This document shows positions 18,754-30,159 of a DNA stretch of 64,000 nt, piece after piece (within the stretch, counting starts at the first letter, position 1; the number at the start of each line of letters is the position of its first letter). Location: positions 800,501 to 864,500 of the forward strand of contig JADKIE010000001.1 in the NCBI GenBank assembly GCA_016721385.1. The letters run 5' to 3'. The notes beneath the pieces were generated by a model. It made no database searches, was not told the DNA's origin, and saw only the letters and a list, made by a program, of their open reading frames with translations. The DNA is from Chitinophagaceae bacterium (GTDB lineage: Bacteria; Bacteroidota; Bacteroidia; Chitinophagales; Chitinophagaceae). Both the position numbers and the translations under genes were made by a program.

Positions 18754-20038
18754 ATGCACAAAATATTTTTAATAATAAAAAGAGAGTTTTTAACCAGAGT
18801 AAGAAAAAAAACCTTCATCATAGGTACAATACTTTTTCCGCTACTATACCTTGCGTTAATTTTTGGTACAGGCTATATTGCAAATAAAACAAGGGAAGAT
18901 TTAAAGATTGGATTAATTGACAAATCATCTTTATTTACAAAAGAAATACTTGAAAGTGTAAACAAATACGACACCTCCAGCAGTTTAGCATTAATAACAA
19001 CTAACGAAGAAAAATTTATAAAAGATTTTGATTCACTTGGCTATGATGGTTATGTAATAATACCACAAAATTTTGATTGGCAAAAGGGTGTAGATAGCCC
19101 GAATGTATTAAAAATTAACACCAAAAAATCTTTTGGTGCAGGAGCATTAAATCCGGTTGAGCGTAAAATAAATATGGTGTGGAATAAAATAAAAAATGAT
19201 AGTCTTGGCCTGGATGTAAAGAAAGAAGCGATATTAACCAAAGCACTATCGCTTAAATTAAACAATGAAAAAGACAGAACTGCCGATACAGAGGTAGCAT
19301 CTGTTATTGGTTATGTGTGTGGTTTTTTAATGTATTTTATTTTATTGCTTTATGGCAGCCAGGTAATGATGGGTGTAACCGAAGAAAAAACGAGCCGAAT
19401 TGCAGAGGTGGTTGTATCATCCGTAAAACCATTTCAATTAATGATTGGCAAAATTGTTGGTATAGGTATGGTTGCACTTACACAATTTTTAATTTGGATT
19501 GCCTGTATATTTTTAATTTATAATCTTACTAAAAACACCGGAGGAAGTGGTGCTGCTGCATCGGATATGGTTGGAAAAATTCAGCATGTTTTTACAAGTG
19601 TAAATATTCCTTTAGTTGTGGGATGTTTTATATTTTATTTATTAGGTGGGTTTTTCTTTTATTCCTCTTTATATGCTGCAATTGGCAGTGCCATAAATGA
19701 AGACATGAGAGAGGCTCAATCATTAAGCTTTCCTATAACCATGTTAGTTATTTTTTCTATTGCTTTAATGACGCCTGCAATATCAAATCCAAGCAGTTCT
19801 GTTGCAGTATGGGCAAGTATAATACCATTTAGCTCTCCTATTGTAATGATGGCACGTATTCCTTTTGGTGTTCCCAACACTGTACCTTGGTGGCAGTTAA
19901 GGTTTATCTATGGCATTATTAATTGCAGGGTTTATGTTTACTACTTGGTTTGCAGCCCGAATTTACAGAACAGGAATTTTAATGTATGGTAAAAAACCAA
20001 GTTGGAAAGAAATGATAAAATGGGCATTTATAAAATAA
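18754..20038 (+). CDS. ABC-2 type permease (NatB-like), frameshifted near the C-terminus
   Basis: A 427-aa exporter permease after removing one T at 19903-19905. The N-terminal TM follows FLTRVRKKTFIIGTILFP, then there is a large extracytoplasmic domain (about residues 45-185) and a C-terminal bundle of five to six TM helices with the conserved GVTEEKTSRIAEVVVSSVKP loop. This is the NatB/ABC-2 layout. It forms the exporter with the preceding ATPase; the substrate is not evident. Confidence 0.87.
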
Positions 20039-20050
20039 CAAAATTTAATA

Positions 20051-20088
20051 AAGTAAAACCGGTAGTTTTTAAACCTCCGGTTTTACTT
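20051..20088. terminator. Bidirectional terminator between the ABC permease and wzz-like genes
   Basis: AAGTAAAACCGG and CCGGTTTTACTT form a perfect 12-bp stem with a 14-nt loop. The right arm lies inside the last codons of the converging wzz-like gene. Confidence 0.65.
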
Positions 20089-21115
20089 CAACTTCTTCTT
20101 TTGCTTTAGTGGCTTTTTCGATAGCTTTATTAAGTTCTGCACTTAAATAATTGCTTATTACTTTCCAGCTTACTGCTATTAAACCAACGAAAAGACCTAT
20201 AAATACACCTATTAAAATATACAAAATTTTATTTTTTTGCAAAATATCAAAAGGAGGTTCGGGCCTGTCCAATGCCTCAATTATAGGAGTTTCTTTTTGC
20301 AATTTGTATGCCGCCGATTCTCTGTTATTAATAGCATAATAATATTGCGATTGTACTGTTTGCTTTTCTGATTGAAGATTGATTTTGGGTATATTATATC
20401 GTTTCAATTCATCGTTGGTAAAATAGGTTTTTTCATCCAAAGCTATTGCTTTTGCATCCAGAATATCTAATGCTCTTTTTAAGGAATCGGCCTTTTGTAC
20501 AGCAAATTCATAATCAACTTTCGCTTTTTTCTTTTTTAAATCAATATAAAATTCTGATAATTTATCTATATATACATAACTCACTTCACGTGCCAAATCG
20601 GAGCTGCTATTTTGATATATCAATTCTAAAATGCCATTTTTACCAACTTTTGCAGAAAAATTTTTTTTCATTAAATTACTGGCAGTATTAACTAATCCTA
20701 AACTATCGGTGGGCATTTTAATTGGTTGGTTTTGCATAAAACCCACATGCTTATTATTTTCTTCAATAAGTAGTTCAGCAATTGTGCGATTTTTTAAATT
20801 GGAGATTTTTTCCATTGCAACTGCTTCCCTTGTTCGGCGGCTGGTAGCCAACTCTACAATATTTATAGATGCGTCTTGCGTAAATGATTTAGGGGCATCT
20901 GCTAATCCTAATAAACTACCAATTGCAGAACTGGATACAGAGTTTTCGCTGGTAGAATTAAGAGGAAATACAGTTGATTTTGCAATGTATATTTTGATAT
21001 TTTGCTTAGCTAAATAAAAGAATAATCCGCCAAACAAAGCCGCTGATAAAAGAATCAACCAACCAAATTTCTTTAGCCTGTCTAATAATTGTTTTATTAA
21101 TTCCAGATTATTCAT
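20069..21115 (-). CDS. Wzz/chain-length determinant family protein
   Basis: A 348-aa inner-membrane protein with an N-terminal TM (WLILLSAALFGGLFFYL), a large periplasmic coiled-coil region (about 40-300) and a C-terminal TM (ILYILIGVFIGLFVGLIAV), the two-TM Wzz topology. It sets polysaccharide chain length or works with an export channel. Its start lies 3 nt after the stop of the SLBB exporter, so the two are co-transcribed. No tyrosine-kinase domain is attached. Confidence 0.85.
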   Translation of the reverse strand: MNNLELIKQLLDRLKKFGWLILLSAALFGGLFFYLAKQNIKIYIAKSTVFPLNSTSENSVSSSAIGSLLGLADAPKSFTQDASINIVELATSRRTREAVAMEKISNLKNRTIAELLIEENNKHVGFMQNQPIKMPTDSLGLVNTASNLMKKNFSAKVGKNGILELIYQNSSSDLAREVSYVYIDKLSEFYIDLKKKKAKVDYEFAVQKADSLKRALDILDAKAIALDEKTYFTNDELKRYNIPKINLQSEKQTVQSQYYYAINNRESAAYKLQKETPIIEALDRPEPPFDILQKNKILYILIGVFIGLFVGLIAVSWKVISNYLSAELNKAIEKATKAKEEVEVKPEV

Positions 21116-21118
21116 TTA

Positions 21119-23526
21119 CTACTTATTTATAATTTTTACTATTAGTGCACCAACCGCAATTGGAACTGCAGCCGTAATTACCTGTGCTATTGCATCTGTT
21201 ACCTCTTTTCCTTCTGGCCTAAACGGTACAGTAATAGTTGCACCCTCTTCCACCTTTGGATAAAAATGGAAGAACAGTATGCTTGTAGTTCGTTTGCTTT
21301 TTCCGTTGGCATAGGTTACATAAATTCTTCTTTTCCATGGGCGTATCCCGTAACCGCCGGCTTTATCTACATAATATCCAACCTTAGTATGCTCTTTATC
21401 AAATGTTAATTTTAGTGGCGATTGTACTGTTCCCTGAACAGTAACAAAAGGGTTAATTTCCGGAATAAAAATAATATCACTCTCTTGTAAAACAATATCG
21501 TATTTAGAGTTTTTATACTTCAATGCTCTATACAAATCAATACTTACAGGCTCTTGTGCCACATCTGCCAAATTTGTTTTTACGGAATCTAATACAATAC
21601 TACCTATTGAGTCTGTTAAGTTGGTTACTTTTTTTGTTACATTATCTCTATAATACTGTGTTTTTTTTCGATACAAAATGGCGCCACTTAAATCGGCCAA
21701 TTCTCTTATTCCACCAGCTCTTGCTATATAAGACGATAATCTTTCGTGTTTGTCTAATCTTGGATATGGGCCCGGATATTTAACTAACCCATTTATTTGT
21801 ACTAACTGCTGTAATTCAAAAGTTGGGTTTTTTCTAACATAAACTTGATCATAAGGCTTTAAAGTGTACGCTGCAGATGCACTATCTAATTCAAGTGTAG
21901 GCAATACTTTTATAGTACGTATAACAGTCCTTGTAGGCGTTTGGTCTCTTTTGGCAGAGTCTACATCAATTACGCTTGATATTTCAATACGGCCATACTC
22001 GGCAGACTGCTTTAAGCCTCCCGACAAATACAATAAATCCTGTAAAGGTCATTCCGCCATATTTATTTACTTTTCCTTCCTCGCACTTCACCAAAAATTT
22101 CTACATATTGCCTGTCACCAAATTGATTATTATTAAATAATAAAATTTGATCGTTGGCATAAACAGGTACATTATAAAGGCTTGCTGTATCGTTTTTTGT
22201 GATGTCTGTAAGGTTTACATCAACTCTGCTGGTTTTTATATTAGTACTATCTCCACCGCCTCTAAATATATATGCTCTTGGCAAATAAGTATTTCTGGTA
22301 ATACCACCTGCCCTGTTTATTAAATCAAAAAGTTTATCGCCTTTACGTATTTCGTATTGGCCGGGGTAAGATATTTCTCCCTTTATCTCCACTTTATTTA
22401 TTAACCCCGGATTTACGCCAATCACTTTTACAATATCGCCATCTTGCAATTCAAAATCTTCTTTTGTAAATCTTGGATCATTGGTAGGGTTTACTATTGC
22501 AGTTGCATTTACGTCTCTTATTTTCTGTTGCTCTAATTCGGTACGATACACTTTCATACCACTTGCAAATGCATCTCTTTCCAAGCCGCCACTATATTTC
22601 AACAAGGCTTTTACACCTTCGCCTTTTTTAAGTTGGTAATACATTGGGCGCTTAAATTTACCTTCCGCTTTTACTCTTTTTTCAACAGTTTGTACAATTA
22701 CAAAATCGTTATTCTCCATGTAAATATGCTTGCCAAAATCGCCTGTAGTTAAATATTTATATACATCTAACTCATCAATTACTCTTCCGCCTCTTTTAAT
22801 TTGTATTTCTCTTAAATTAGCCAATTCTGTTGGGCCTCCGGCTAATGCAATTATATTAAACGCATTGGTAAATGCTGATACAGTAACCGGCCCCTGATTA
22901 TTTACCTCGCCGGCTACATTTACATTAATAGAACGTGGCTGCCCTAAAGAAATAGTCATATTTGTACTTGCAGGCACATAGGCTTTAAAGCGCTGCATAA
23001 GCATTGAGCGTACATTGGCAAATGTTAACCCCTGTACATAAATTTTACCAATAGATGCCGGAAAAATAGATCCATCTCTTGCAACGGTATAATCCAATGT
23101 AGCTTCGGCTCCGTTCCACATAGATACAATGATTTGATCGTACACACCAATAGGATAATCTAATGGAGGAGTAGATAGTTCGGAAAGCTCTGCAACAGCA
23201 CAGCTTCTAAACAAGTGCATGCCATATGTGTCTTCGGTTGTTGGTTTAGATTGCGGAGTATTTTCTTTTACCAAACTATCTCTGTCAATTCTATTCTTAG
23301 GATTTAAATCTGTCCCCGTTTTTTTTTCCGAGTTTTTATCTTTCAGTAGTGTGTTTAATTCGGCAGGGTTCATTAAGGTTCCTGTAGGTAAATCAGGATA
23401 CCTCCTTTACTTGGATCAGTTATTGGAGGCTGTGCTTGTAAAATTTGTTTTAATAAACAATAGCATAATTATTAACGCTATAGTCCTTTTAAGTGCTACC
23501 ATCACTGTACCAAAGTTTTTTACCAT
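21119..23526 (-). CDS. SLBB-domain polysaccharide export protein (Wza-like), four indels
   Basis: A periplasmic/outer-membrane capsule or exopolysaccharide exporter of 801 aa after correction. The signal peptide begins at 23526 (MVKNFGTVMVALKRTIALII). The polysaccharide export domain follows (YPIGVYDQIIVSMWNGAEAT, IGKIYVQGLTFANVRSML), then several SLBB repeats (INVNVAGEVNNQGPVTV, KVEIKGEISYPGQYEIRKGD, YVEIFGEVR, VQINGLVKYPGPYP, VTVQGTVQSPLKLTF) and a C-terminal hydrophobic helix. Indels: extra base at about 23441-23458, missing base at about 23398-23406, extra G at 22079-22080 and extra G at 22039-22040. It acts with the Wzz-like protein downstream. Confidence 0.87.
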
Positions 23527-23575
23527 TTGTTAAGTATTCATTTGCACATTTTTAAAATTGTGCAAAGGTAATCAT

Positions 23576-24513
23576 TTAATTAAAAGGCTGCTTTTGCAGT
23601 TGTTCAAATTCATCCTTAATTTCTGCAACAATTTCTGCAGCAGGTTGTATTTTTTTTATTAGCGTACTTACTTGCCCAATTTCCAGCTCCCCCTGATCCA
23701 TATCGCCTTCAAACATTCCTTTTTTTGCCCGGGCTTTTCCTAAAATACTTTTAAGTTCCTCTATAGATTCACAGTTATCTTCTGCTCGTTTTATTTCTTC
23801 GTAAAAGTTGTTTTTAATTAACCTAACAGGTGTTAGTTTTTTTAAAGAAAGCACCGTATCTCCCTCATTTAAATTAATAATTTTTTCTTTAAAATTGATG
23901 TGAGACGAAGCTTCGATACTTGCTACAAACCTGCTACCCATTTGCACACCACTTGCTCCCAACACCATTGCTGCAAACATTTGCCTCCCGGTTGCAATAC
24001 CACCTGCTGCAATTACCGGAATATTAACCGTTGTGCAAACTGCCGGTACTAATACCATTGTTGTAGTTTCTTCTCTTCCATTATGGCCTCCGGCTTCAAA
24101 GCCTTCTGCTACCACTGCGTCGCAACCTGCCTCTTGTGCTTTTGGGCAAATTTGCTGCTGCTTACCACATGTACCACCTTTATTCCGTTTTCTTTTAATA
24201 CAGAAGTGTACGTTTTAGGATTGCCGGCACTGGTAAATACAATGGGCACTTTTTCTTCAATGATTATTTCAACATGCTTATCAATATCCGGATAAAGCAA
24301 AGGTAAGTTAACCCCAAAAGGCTTATTGGTTGCTGCCTTGCATTTAATAATATGCTCTCTTAACACTTCGGGGTACATACTTCCGCTGCCTATTAAGCCC
24401 AAACCTCCTGCATTACTAACAGCACTGGCCAGCTTCCAGCCGCTGGCCCATATCATTCCGCCCTGAATTAAGGGAAAATCAATACCAAAAAGTTGTGTTA
24501 CCCTGTTTTGCAT
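23576..24513 (-). CDS. Nitronate monooxygenase / FabK-like FMN enzyme, frameshifted
   Basis: A TIM-barrel FMN enzyme of 312 aa: N-terminal FPLIQGGMIWASGWKLASAV, central AEGFEAGGHNG and IPVIAAGGIATGRQM, which binds the FMN phosphate, then VLGASGVQMGSRF. One base is missing in the T4 run at 24140-24143; restoring it joins FAQKAQEAGCDAVVAEG. The start is ATG 24513 (MQNRVTQLFG). Sequence alone does not separate nitronate monooxygenase from enoyl-ACP reductase II; the annotation as 2-nitropropane dioxygenase family is safe. Confidence 0.85.
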
Positions 24514-24621
24514 ACTCAAATGTAAAGTTTTTGTTTTCTTCTTTAAAAACAAATAAAAAGTACTTTGAAACGCAAAGTAAGTGATTTTATTTTAATATTT
24601 CCGAAAATTTTGAGCAGAAAA

Positions 24622-25628
24622 TTAAAGTTTGCTGCTTCCGCCAAGATCTATAGCTGTATTATCACCAATATTTAGGTTGCGGCTTACACCTTTTACCTCG
24701 GCATCGCTGCCTATTAAGGAGTTGTTAAGTACAATTTCGAAAAGATTGGAGTAAGAGCCAATGATTGAATCCTTTATTATACCGTAATTGATATTAGTGT
24801 TTTCGCCAATGGTAACATTAGGCCCAATTACCGAGTTGGCAATTTGGCAACCTTCGGCAATATTTACAGGAGGAATTATAATGGTGTTTTCAAAGTGATG
24901 TTGGCTTGATATGTTGCTCCCAAATTTTTTCAGCAATGTTGCATTAGATTCTATAAGCGTTTCCTTTTTACCACAATCAAACCAATTATCTACCTTAAAG
25001 GAGTAAAATTTTGCTCCTTGCTGTATCATGCACTCCAATGCATCTGTGAGGTTAAACTCATCGTATGTTTTAAGGTTTGTTGCAATTATTTTTTCTATAC
25101 ATCCAAACAATAAATGTGTTTCTTTTATTTTATAAACCCCCACCAAAGCCATATTGCTTTTAGGTATTGCAGGTTTTTCTACCAACTTAAGTATGTAGCC
25201 TTCTTCATCTGTTTCGGCCACACCAAAACTTCTGGGATCATCTACTTTTTTTACCCCTAATAAAGAGTTTGGGGAAGCTAAAATCTCGGCAACATTGTAT
25301 TCTGCAATAGTATCACCCAAAACAATCATTACTTCATCATTGCCTACAATTTCTTTCGTAAGATTTATGGCATAGCCTGTTCCGTTACGATCGCTTTGCT
25401 GAATAAAGTGGCAGTTTAAATTGGGGTATTTCGCTCTACATAATCCTGTATTTTTTCGCCCAAATATCCAATTATAAAAATAAAATCGTTTATACCGGCT
25501 TCGTGTAATTGATCTACAATTATGCTAAGTATAGTTTTTCCGGCAAGCGGAATTAATGCTTTTGGTTGTGTATATGTATGTGGACGTAGCTTGGTTCCGG
25601 CACCTGCTACTGGAATTATTGCCTTCAT
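24622..25628 (-). CDS. Sugar-phosphate nucleotidyltransferase with hexapeptide-repeat tail, frameshifted
   Basis: A 335-aa enzyme that makes NDP-sugars. The N-terminal Rossmann nucleotidyltransferase domain has AIIPVAGAGTKLRPHTY with the PKALIPLAGK motif and VLGDT. The C-terminal part has left-handed beta-helix turns (ANSVIGPNVTIGENTNI). One base is missing at 25429-25431, restoring VERKYPNLNCHFIQQSD. It is related to glucose-1-phosphate thymidylyltransferase and GlmU-type enzymes; the exact sugar is not clear. The canonical GxGTRL motif reads GAGTKL here. Confidence 0.83.
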
Positions 25629-25816
25629 GCTTGATATTGTTTAGCAACACTTTTACAAGGGGTGTGAAATTAGGGATTTTATGTGAAATGAGCTATAACA
25701 AAAAGTTGATAACAACCGAAAATACTCATCGGCGAATTACATATGGCTAAAATCAATACATATTATATACATAAATTAATTTCTTACCCAAAACATATAA
25801 TAAAAACATCACACCG

Positions 25817-25824
25817 TACATTTG
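25817..25824 (+). promoter_or_regulatory. Candidate -7 element of glyA
   Basis: TACATTTG matches TAnnTTTG, 82 nt before the glyA start. A clear -33 TTTG is not visible. Confidence 0.35.
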
Positions 25825-25906
25825 CACATATTTTTGTTACCAACTGTAGTTGCAATATTTAACTCCGGTTGTGTCACACACTTCTACTAAATTAACTATA
25901 TTCAAC

Positions 25907-27184
25907 ATGCAAAGAGATACTGTAATTTTTGACCTAATTAATCAGGAACTGGAACGCCAACGCAATGGCATTGAACTTATTGCAAGCGAAAATTTTACCA
26001 GTTTACAGGTAATGCAAGCAATGGGTACATCTTTAACCAATAAATACGCAGAAGGTTATCCCGGCAGAAGATACTACGGCGGCTGCGAAATAGTTGACCA
26101 AGTAGAACAATTAGCTATAGACAGACTAAAGCAAATATTTAATTGTGAATATGCCAATGTACAACCACATAGCGGTGCACAGGCAAATGCGGCATTACTA
26201 TTGGCCATTTTACAACCCGCCGATACTATTTTAGGTTTAGATTTGAGCATGGGCGGACATTTAACTCATGGCAGCCCTGTAAATTTCAGCGGCAAACTTT
26301 ATCGCCCGGTTTTTTATGGTGTTAAGCAAGATACCGGTTTAATTGATTACGAAATGCTGGAAGAAAAAGCCAGAACTGAAAAGCCTAAAGTAATTATATG
26401 CGGTGCCAGTGCTTACAGCCGAGATATTGATTACGCCAGAATACGAAAAGTTGCCGATGAAATAAATGCTTTTGTATGGTGCGATATGGCGCATCCTGCC
26501 GGCTTGATTGCCAAAGGCTTGCTTAGCTCACCATTTGAGCATTGCCATTTTGTAACAAGCACAACACACAAAACATTACGTGGGCCAAGAGGTGGTATTA
26601 TTTTAATGAAAAAAGATTTTGAAAACCCATTTGGCTTAAAAGATGTAAAAGGCAATGCACGTATGATGAGCAATTTGCTGGATATGGCTGTTTTTCCGGG
26701 CACCCAAGGCGGCCCATTGGAGCATGTTATTGCGGCTAAAGCCATTGCCTTTGGCGAAATATTAACCGATGAATTTACAGTATATGCCAAACAAGTAATT
26801 GCAAATGCACAGGCAATGGCAAAAGCTTTTGTAGAGTTAGGCTATAATATTATTAGTGGTGGTACAGATAACCATTTAATGTTAATTGATTTACGCAATA
26901 AAAACATTAGCGGTAAAAAAGCTGAGCAAACGTTGGGCAAAGCAGATATTACCGTTAATAAAAACATGGTACCATATGATGATAAAAGTGCCTTTGTAAC
27001 CAGCGGCATACGTGTGGGTGTACCAGCCATTACTACCAGAGGTATGAAAGAAGAGCATATGCCGATAGTAGTAAATTTTATTGATAAGGCATTGATGAAT
27101 GCCGATGATGAGGCGATGTTAGCTTCTATTGCAGTAGGGGTAAAAGCTTTTATGCAGCAGTTTCCTTTGTATCCGGAATTATAA
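25907..27184 (+). CDS. glyA: Serine hydroxymethyltransferase
   Basis: A PLP enzyme interconverting serine and glycine with tetrahydrofolate, supplying one-carbon units. The 425-aa chain is intact: IELIASENFTS at the N-terminus, KYAEGYPGRRYYGGCE, the PLP-lysine motif TSTTHKTLRGPRGG and the C-terminal TSGIRVGVPAITTRGM. The start is ATG 25907 (MQRDTVIFDLI); the frame is open 57 nt further but that stretch lacks similarity. It converges end to end with the response regulator gene with no gap. Confidence 0.96.
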   Translation: MQRDTVIFDLINQELERQRNGIELIASENFTSLQVMQAMGTSLTNKYAEGYPGRRYYGGCEIVDQVEQLAIDRLKQIFNCEYANVQPHSGAQANAALLLAILQPADTILGLDLSMGGHLTHGSPVNFSGKLYRPVFYGVKQDTGLIDYEMLEEKARTEKPKVIICGASAYSRDIDYARIRKVADEINAFVWCDMAHPAGLIAKGLLSSPFEHCHFVTSTTHKTLRGPRGGIILMKKDFENPFGLKDVKGNARMMSNLLDMAVFPGTQGGPLEHVIAAKAIAFGEILTDEFTVYAKQVIANAQAMAKAFVELGYNIISGGTDNHLMLIDLRNKNISGKKAEQTLGKADITVNKNMVPYDDKSAFVTSGIRVGVPAITTRGMKEEHMPIVVNFIDKALMNADDEAMLASIAVGVKAFMQQFPLYPEL

Positions 27185-27832
27185 TTATTTAATTCCCTCT
27201 TTCATGGCTTTATGTACTACTTCGGTAAGTGAAGCCACATGCAATTTTTCGTAAATATGCTTTATGTGTGTACGTACCGTTTCATAACTTATAAAGAGTG
27301 TATCTGCAATCATTTTATGACTCAAGCCATTTACCACACATGCAAGTACTTCTTTTTCCCGTGGAGTAAGTTTATAATTATTTGCAGATGTATTGCTAGC
27401 AATTTGTGGCATTTGCTGCATTTTGGTAAGCACTTTTCTTGCAATAGAAGGGCTCATAGGTGAACCGCCAAATTGTAACTCTCTAATAGCATCTATCAAT
27501 TTAGTATTAAGATAATTTTTAAGAATATAACCATTTGCGCCAGCACATATAGAATCAAAGACTCTGTCATCATCTTCAAATACAGTTTGCATCAATATTA
27601 ATACGTTGGGTAAATCTGCCCTAATAATTTTTACTGCTTCGATGCCCGTCATGCCGGGCATTTCAATATCCATCAATATTACATCAGGTTTACATTCTTT
27701 CACATCATCTAAGCAATCAAGTACATGACTAAATGAGCCCACTACTTCAAAATCATTTTCGGTACCTAAAAGCATAACAATACTTTCACGTATGTTTTTA
27801 TTATCGTCAAATATGGAAATGCGTAAACTCAT
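27185..27832 (-). CDS. NarL/LuxR-type response regulator
   Basis: A 215-aa response regulator. The receiver domain has the acidic pocket (FDD near the N-terminus), the phosphoacceptor Asp in VILMDIEMPGMTG and the conserved Lys in GYILKNYL. The C-terminal LuxR-type HTH reads LTPREKEVLACVVNGLSHKM and SYETVRTHIKHIYEKL. It lies 66 nt downstream of the sensor kinase, with an 18-bp inverted repeat in the gap. It should dimerise when phosphorylated and bind an inverted repeat, as the ComA and NarL proteins do. Confidence 0.93.
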   Translation of the reverse strand: MSLRISIFDDNKNIRESIVMLLGTENDFEVVGSFSHVLDCLDDVKECKPDVILMDIEMPGMTGIEAVKIIRADLPNVLILMQTVFEDDDRVFDSICAGANGYILKNYLNTKLIDAIRELQFGGSPMSPSIARKVLTKMQQMPQIASNTSANNYKLTPREKEVLACVVNGLSHKMIADTLFISYETVRTHIKHIYEKLHVASLTEVVHKAMKEGIK

Positions 27833-27874
27833 TTTTTCTTATTTCAAAGGTCTGTATAATTTATTTGCAACACA

Positions 27875-27892
27875 ATCCCCAAATGTGGGGAT
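27875..27892. promoter_or_regulatory. Inverted repeat ATCCCC-N6-GGGGAT, site 1 (upstream of the response regulator)
   Basis: The core ATCCCC-AAATGT-GGGGAT is extended by flanks to a perfect 11-bp stem (27870-27880 with 27887-27897). It is 43 nt before the regulator start. No T-tract follows on the minus strand, so it does not look like a terminator. It is one of three copies in 10 kb. Confidence 0.6.
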
Positions 27893-27898
27893 TGTGTA

Positions 27899-30006
27899 TT
27901 ACCCATTAATTGGAATTTTTAAACTAATGCTTGTTCCCGAATTGGGGTTGCTAGTTATTTGTAAATTACCATTCAACTCCTCGGCTCTTTTATACATATT
28001 TTTTAGTCCATTTCCCGAAAGAGAAAGTTTGTGGTCAGTCATTTCAACATCTATATTAAAACCTACGCCATTATCGTTTACAGTTAACAACAAATAGTTT
28101 GCATTTTTATTAATGCTTGTACTAATTCCTGTAGCCCCAGAATATTTTATGGCGTTGTTAACTGCTTCTTTAAATATGAGGTAAAAATTTTTTCGTTTCT
28201 CCATGTTTAAATAAATGGAAGATAAATTCGCATCGCATTGTAAATCAAAATAAATATTACGGGCTGCTGCCAATGGTTTGGCAAATGATTCCATACGAAG
28301 AACAATTTTTTCCATGCTATCGTTGCCGGGATTAATAGCCCACACAATGTCATTCATTTCTGTAATCATTTCGTTAGATGTTGTACCAATTTTTTCCAAC
28401 AGTTCGCTCATATTTTGTTGTTCATATTTTTCGCTATGAATTTTTGCCACTTGGCTGTAAACCGCTATACTACTAAGTGTGGAGCCAATGTTGTCATGTA
28501 AATCTTGGCTTATTGCCAATCGTTCCTTTAATAACTTTTGCTCTCCTTTTATTTTGCTTTGCTTTTTAAATCGGAAGAAACCATAAGTGCCAGCAGCAAG
28601 TAATAAGCCAGCAAGTACATAAGCAAAATTTCTGCGTTGCGATTGTTTTTCGGCAAGGGTAGTTTGCAATTTATTTTCAGTTGCCAAAAGCGCTATTTCA
28701 TGGTCTTTCTTTTCAATATCTAATTGTGTTTTATACAAAGAAAGGTTTTGAGAGCTTTGTAAATTGTATATACTGTCTTTAAAGGCAGTATATAACTTGT
28801 AATGTTTATAAGCATTACTAATATTGCCTTGTGTACTATCTATTTTTGAAAGATATAAGTAACATGTTGCTAAGTTTTTTTTCTCACCAACAACATTTGC
28901 CATACTTACTGCATTCTGTAAATATTTTTTAGCATTGTCAACTTGCCCTAGTTTAAAAAATATTTTTCCAATAAAAATATTTTGCTCAGCTATGCCAGCA
29001 GGGTCTTTTATTTGTTCAAATTGATGCAAGGAAATTAAAAACGTTTTTAGGGCCTCCTTGTATTTGGTAATAGCAGCTGTATTTGATAATGCAGCCATTA
29101 TAGAGTCCCCTTGTTTTTCGTAAACACTACCGAGGTTAGAGTAGCCCCAAGGCTTGCCCCATGCAGGCGCATTAGGCTTATTGTAAATAGCTAATGATGC
29201 ATTAAATTTTTGTAAGGCTTCGCTACACTTATTTTGTTCCAATAATATTTCGCCAATCATATTATTATTACGAGCAAAGCCCAAATCGTCACTCATTTCT
29301 TTGTAAATAACAGATGCTGCTTCAAAATTTTTCAGAGCATTCTCATAGTTCCTAAACTCATAAAACAAATAACCCATTAAGTGTAGCGACTGTGCCATTT
29401 CTTTTTTATCATTCACTTCTTCCGAAGCCTTAAATCCTTTGTAAGCATACTCCACACCTTTGCTGTAGTTACCCATTCGGGCATAAAGAGTGCTAAATCA
29501 TTGCAACATGCGCCTATTAAAGTTTTATATTTTGATGACTGCCATAGCTGCAATGCATCTGTACAATTTTTTATCGATCCTGCATAATCACCTTTGTCAA
29601 ACAAAATATTTGCCGTTAAATACTTGCATCTTCCACCATTTTGTTTATCGGCAATAGCATCAAATTGTATCTGAGCTTGTGTCAGATTGCTCAAAGCATC
29701 GATGTGATTTTTTTTTGCATAATTATAAAAACCCATTGCATAATAGGAAATGCCTATGCCTTTTTGGTAGCGCTCTTTTTGAGAAATAAGTAAAGCCTCA
29801 GAAGCGTATTGCATTAAATTATTTGGCATATCGCTTCTTGATATTACTAAAGTTAATTCATTAAGTAAGTTTACTTTATTGATGTCAGATTGTGCTTTTT
29901 CAAATATTTTTAAAATACTATCCCTCGTAATATTAGAAGAAATTTGCTGGGCATTTACAAGCCCAACAGTTGAAATAATAAGAAATGTGATGAGTAGTTT
30001 TCTCAC
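27899..30006 (-). CDS. Sensor histidine kinase with N-terminal TPR repeats (HisKA_3 family), frameshifted
   Basis: A 702-aa kinase after restoring one base at 29485-29487. A GTG start at 30006 opens a Sec signal (RKLLITFLIISTVGLVNA). About 300-350 residues of TPR-like helical repeats follow (ALKNFEAASVIYKEM, AWGKPWGYSNLGSVYEKQGD), predicted periplasmic, then one TM (NFAYVLAGLLLAAGTYGFF), the HisKA_3 phosphoacceptor box SQDLHDNIGSTLSSIAVYSQ and an HATPase domain (NAIKYSG, NDNGVGFNID, GNGLKNMYKRAEEL). Signal plus one TM places the TPRs outside. The partner is the adjacent NarL-type regulator. The GTG start is preferred to the upstream TTG-type open frame because a -7 element and inverted repeat lie just upstream. 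Confidence 0.88.
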
Positions 30007-30027
30007 ATCAGAAGGTTTAATTGAAAA

Positions 30028-30035
30028 CAAATTTA
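30028..30035 (-). promoter_or_regulatory. Candidate -7 element of the sensor kinase gene
   Basis: On the minus strand TAAATTTG matches TAnnTTTG, 21 nt before the GTG start at 30006. Inverted repeat site 2 is centred about 73 nt upstream of the implied transcription start. Confidence 0.4.
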
Positions 30036-30088
30036 ACCGAAGACTTTGATTAAATACAGTTTTGCTCAATATCTCATTTAAATTGCTT

Positions 30089-30106
30089 ATCCCCACTTTC
30101 GGGGAT
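30089..30106. promoter_or_regulatory. Inverted repeat ATCCCC-N6-GGGGAT, site 2 (kinase/adhesin divergent region)
   Basis: ATCCCC-ACTTTC-GGGGAT lies 53 nt before the ATG of the first beta-roll protein and 82 nt from the kinase start, so it could serve both. On the plus strand it is followed by T7 and could also act as a terminator, but no plus-strand gene reads into it. Confidence 0.6.
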
Positions 30107-30159
30107 TTTTTTATGTGTACAGGTTAAATATTTTTATCGCTTAAAAAAACCTTAGACAA

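Noticed and set aside
27870..27897. Hairpin as a terminator of the sensor kinase gene
   Set aside because: No T-tract follows on the minus strand, and the same core recurs at two promoter-like positions, so an operator is more likely.
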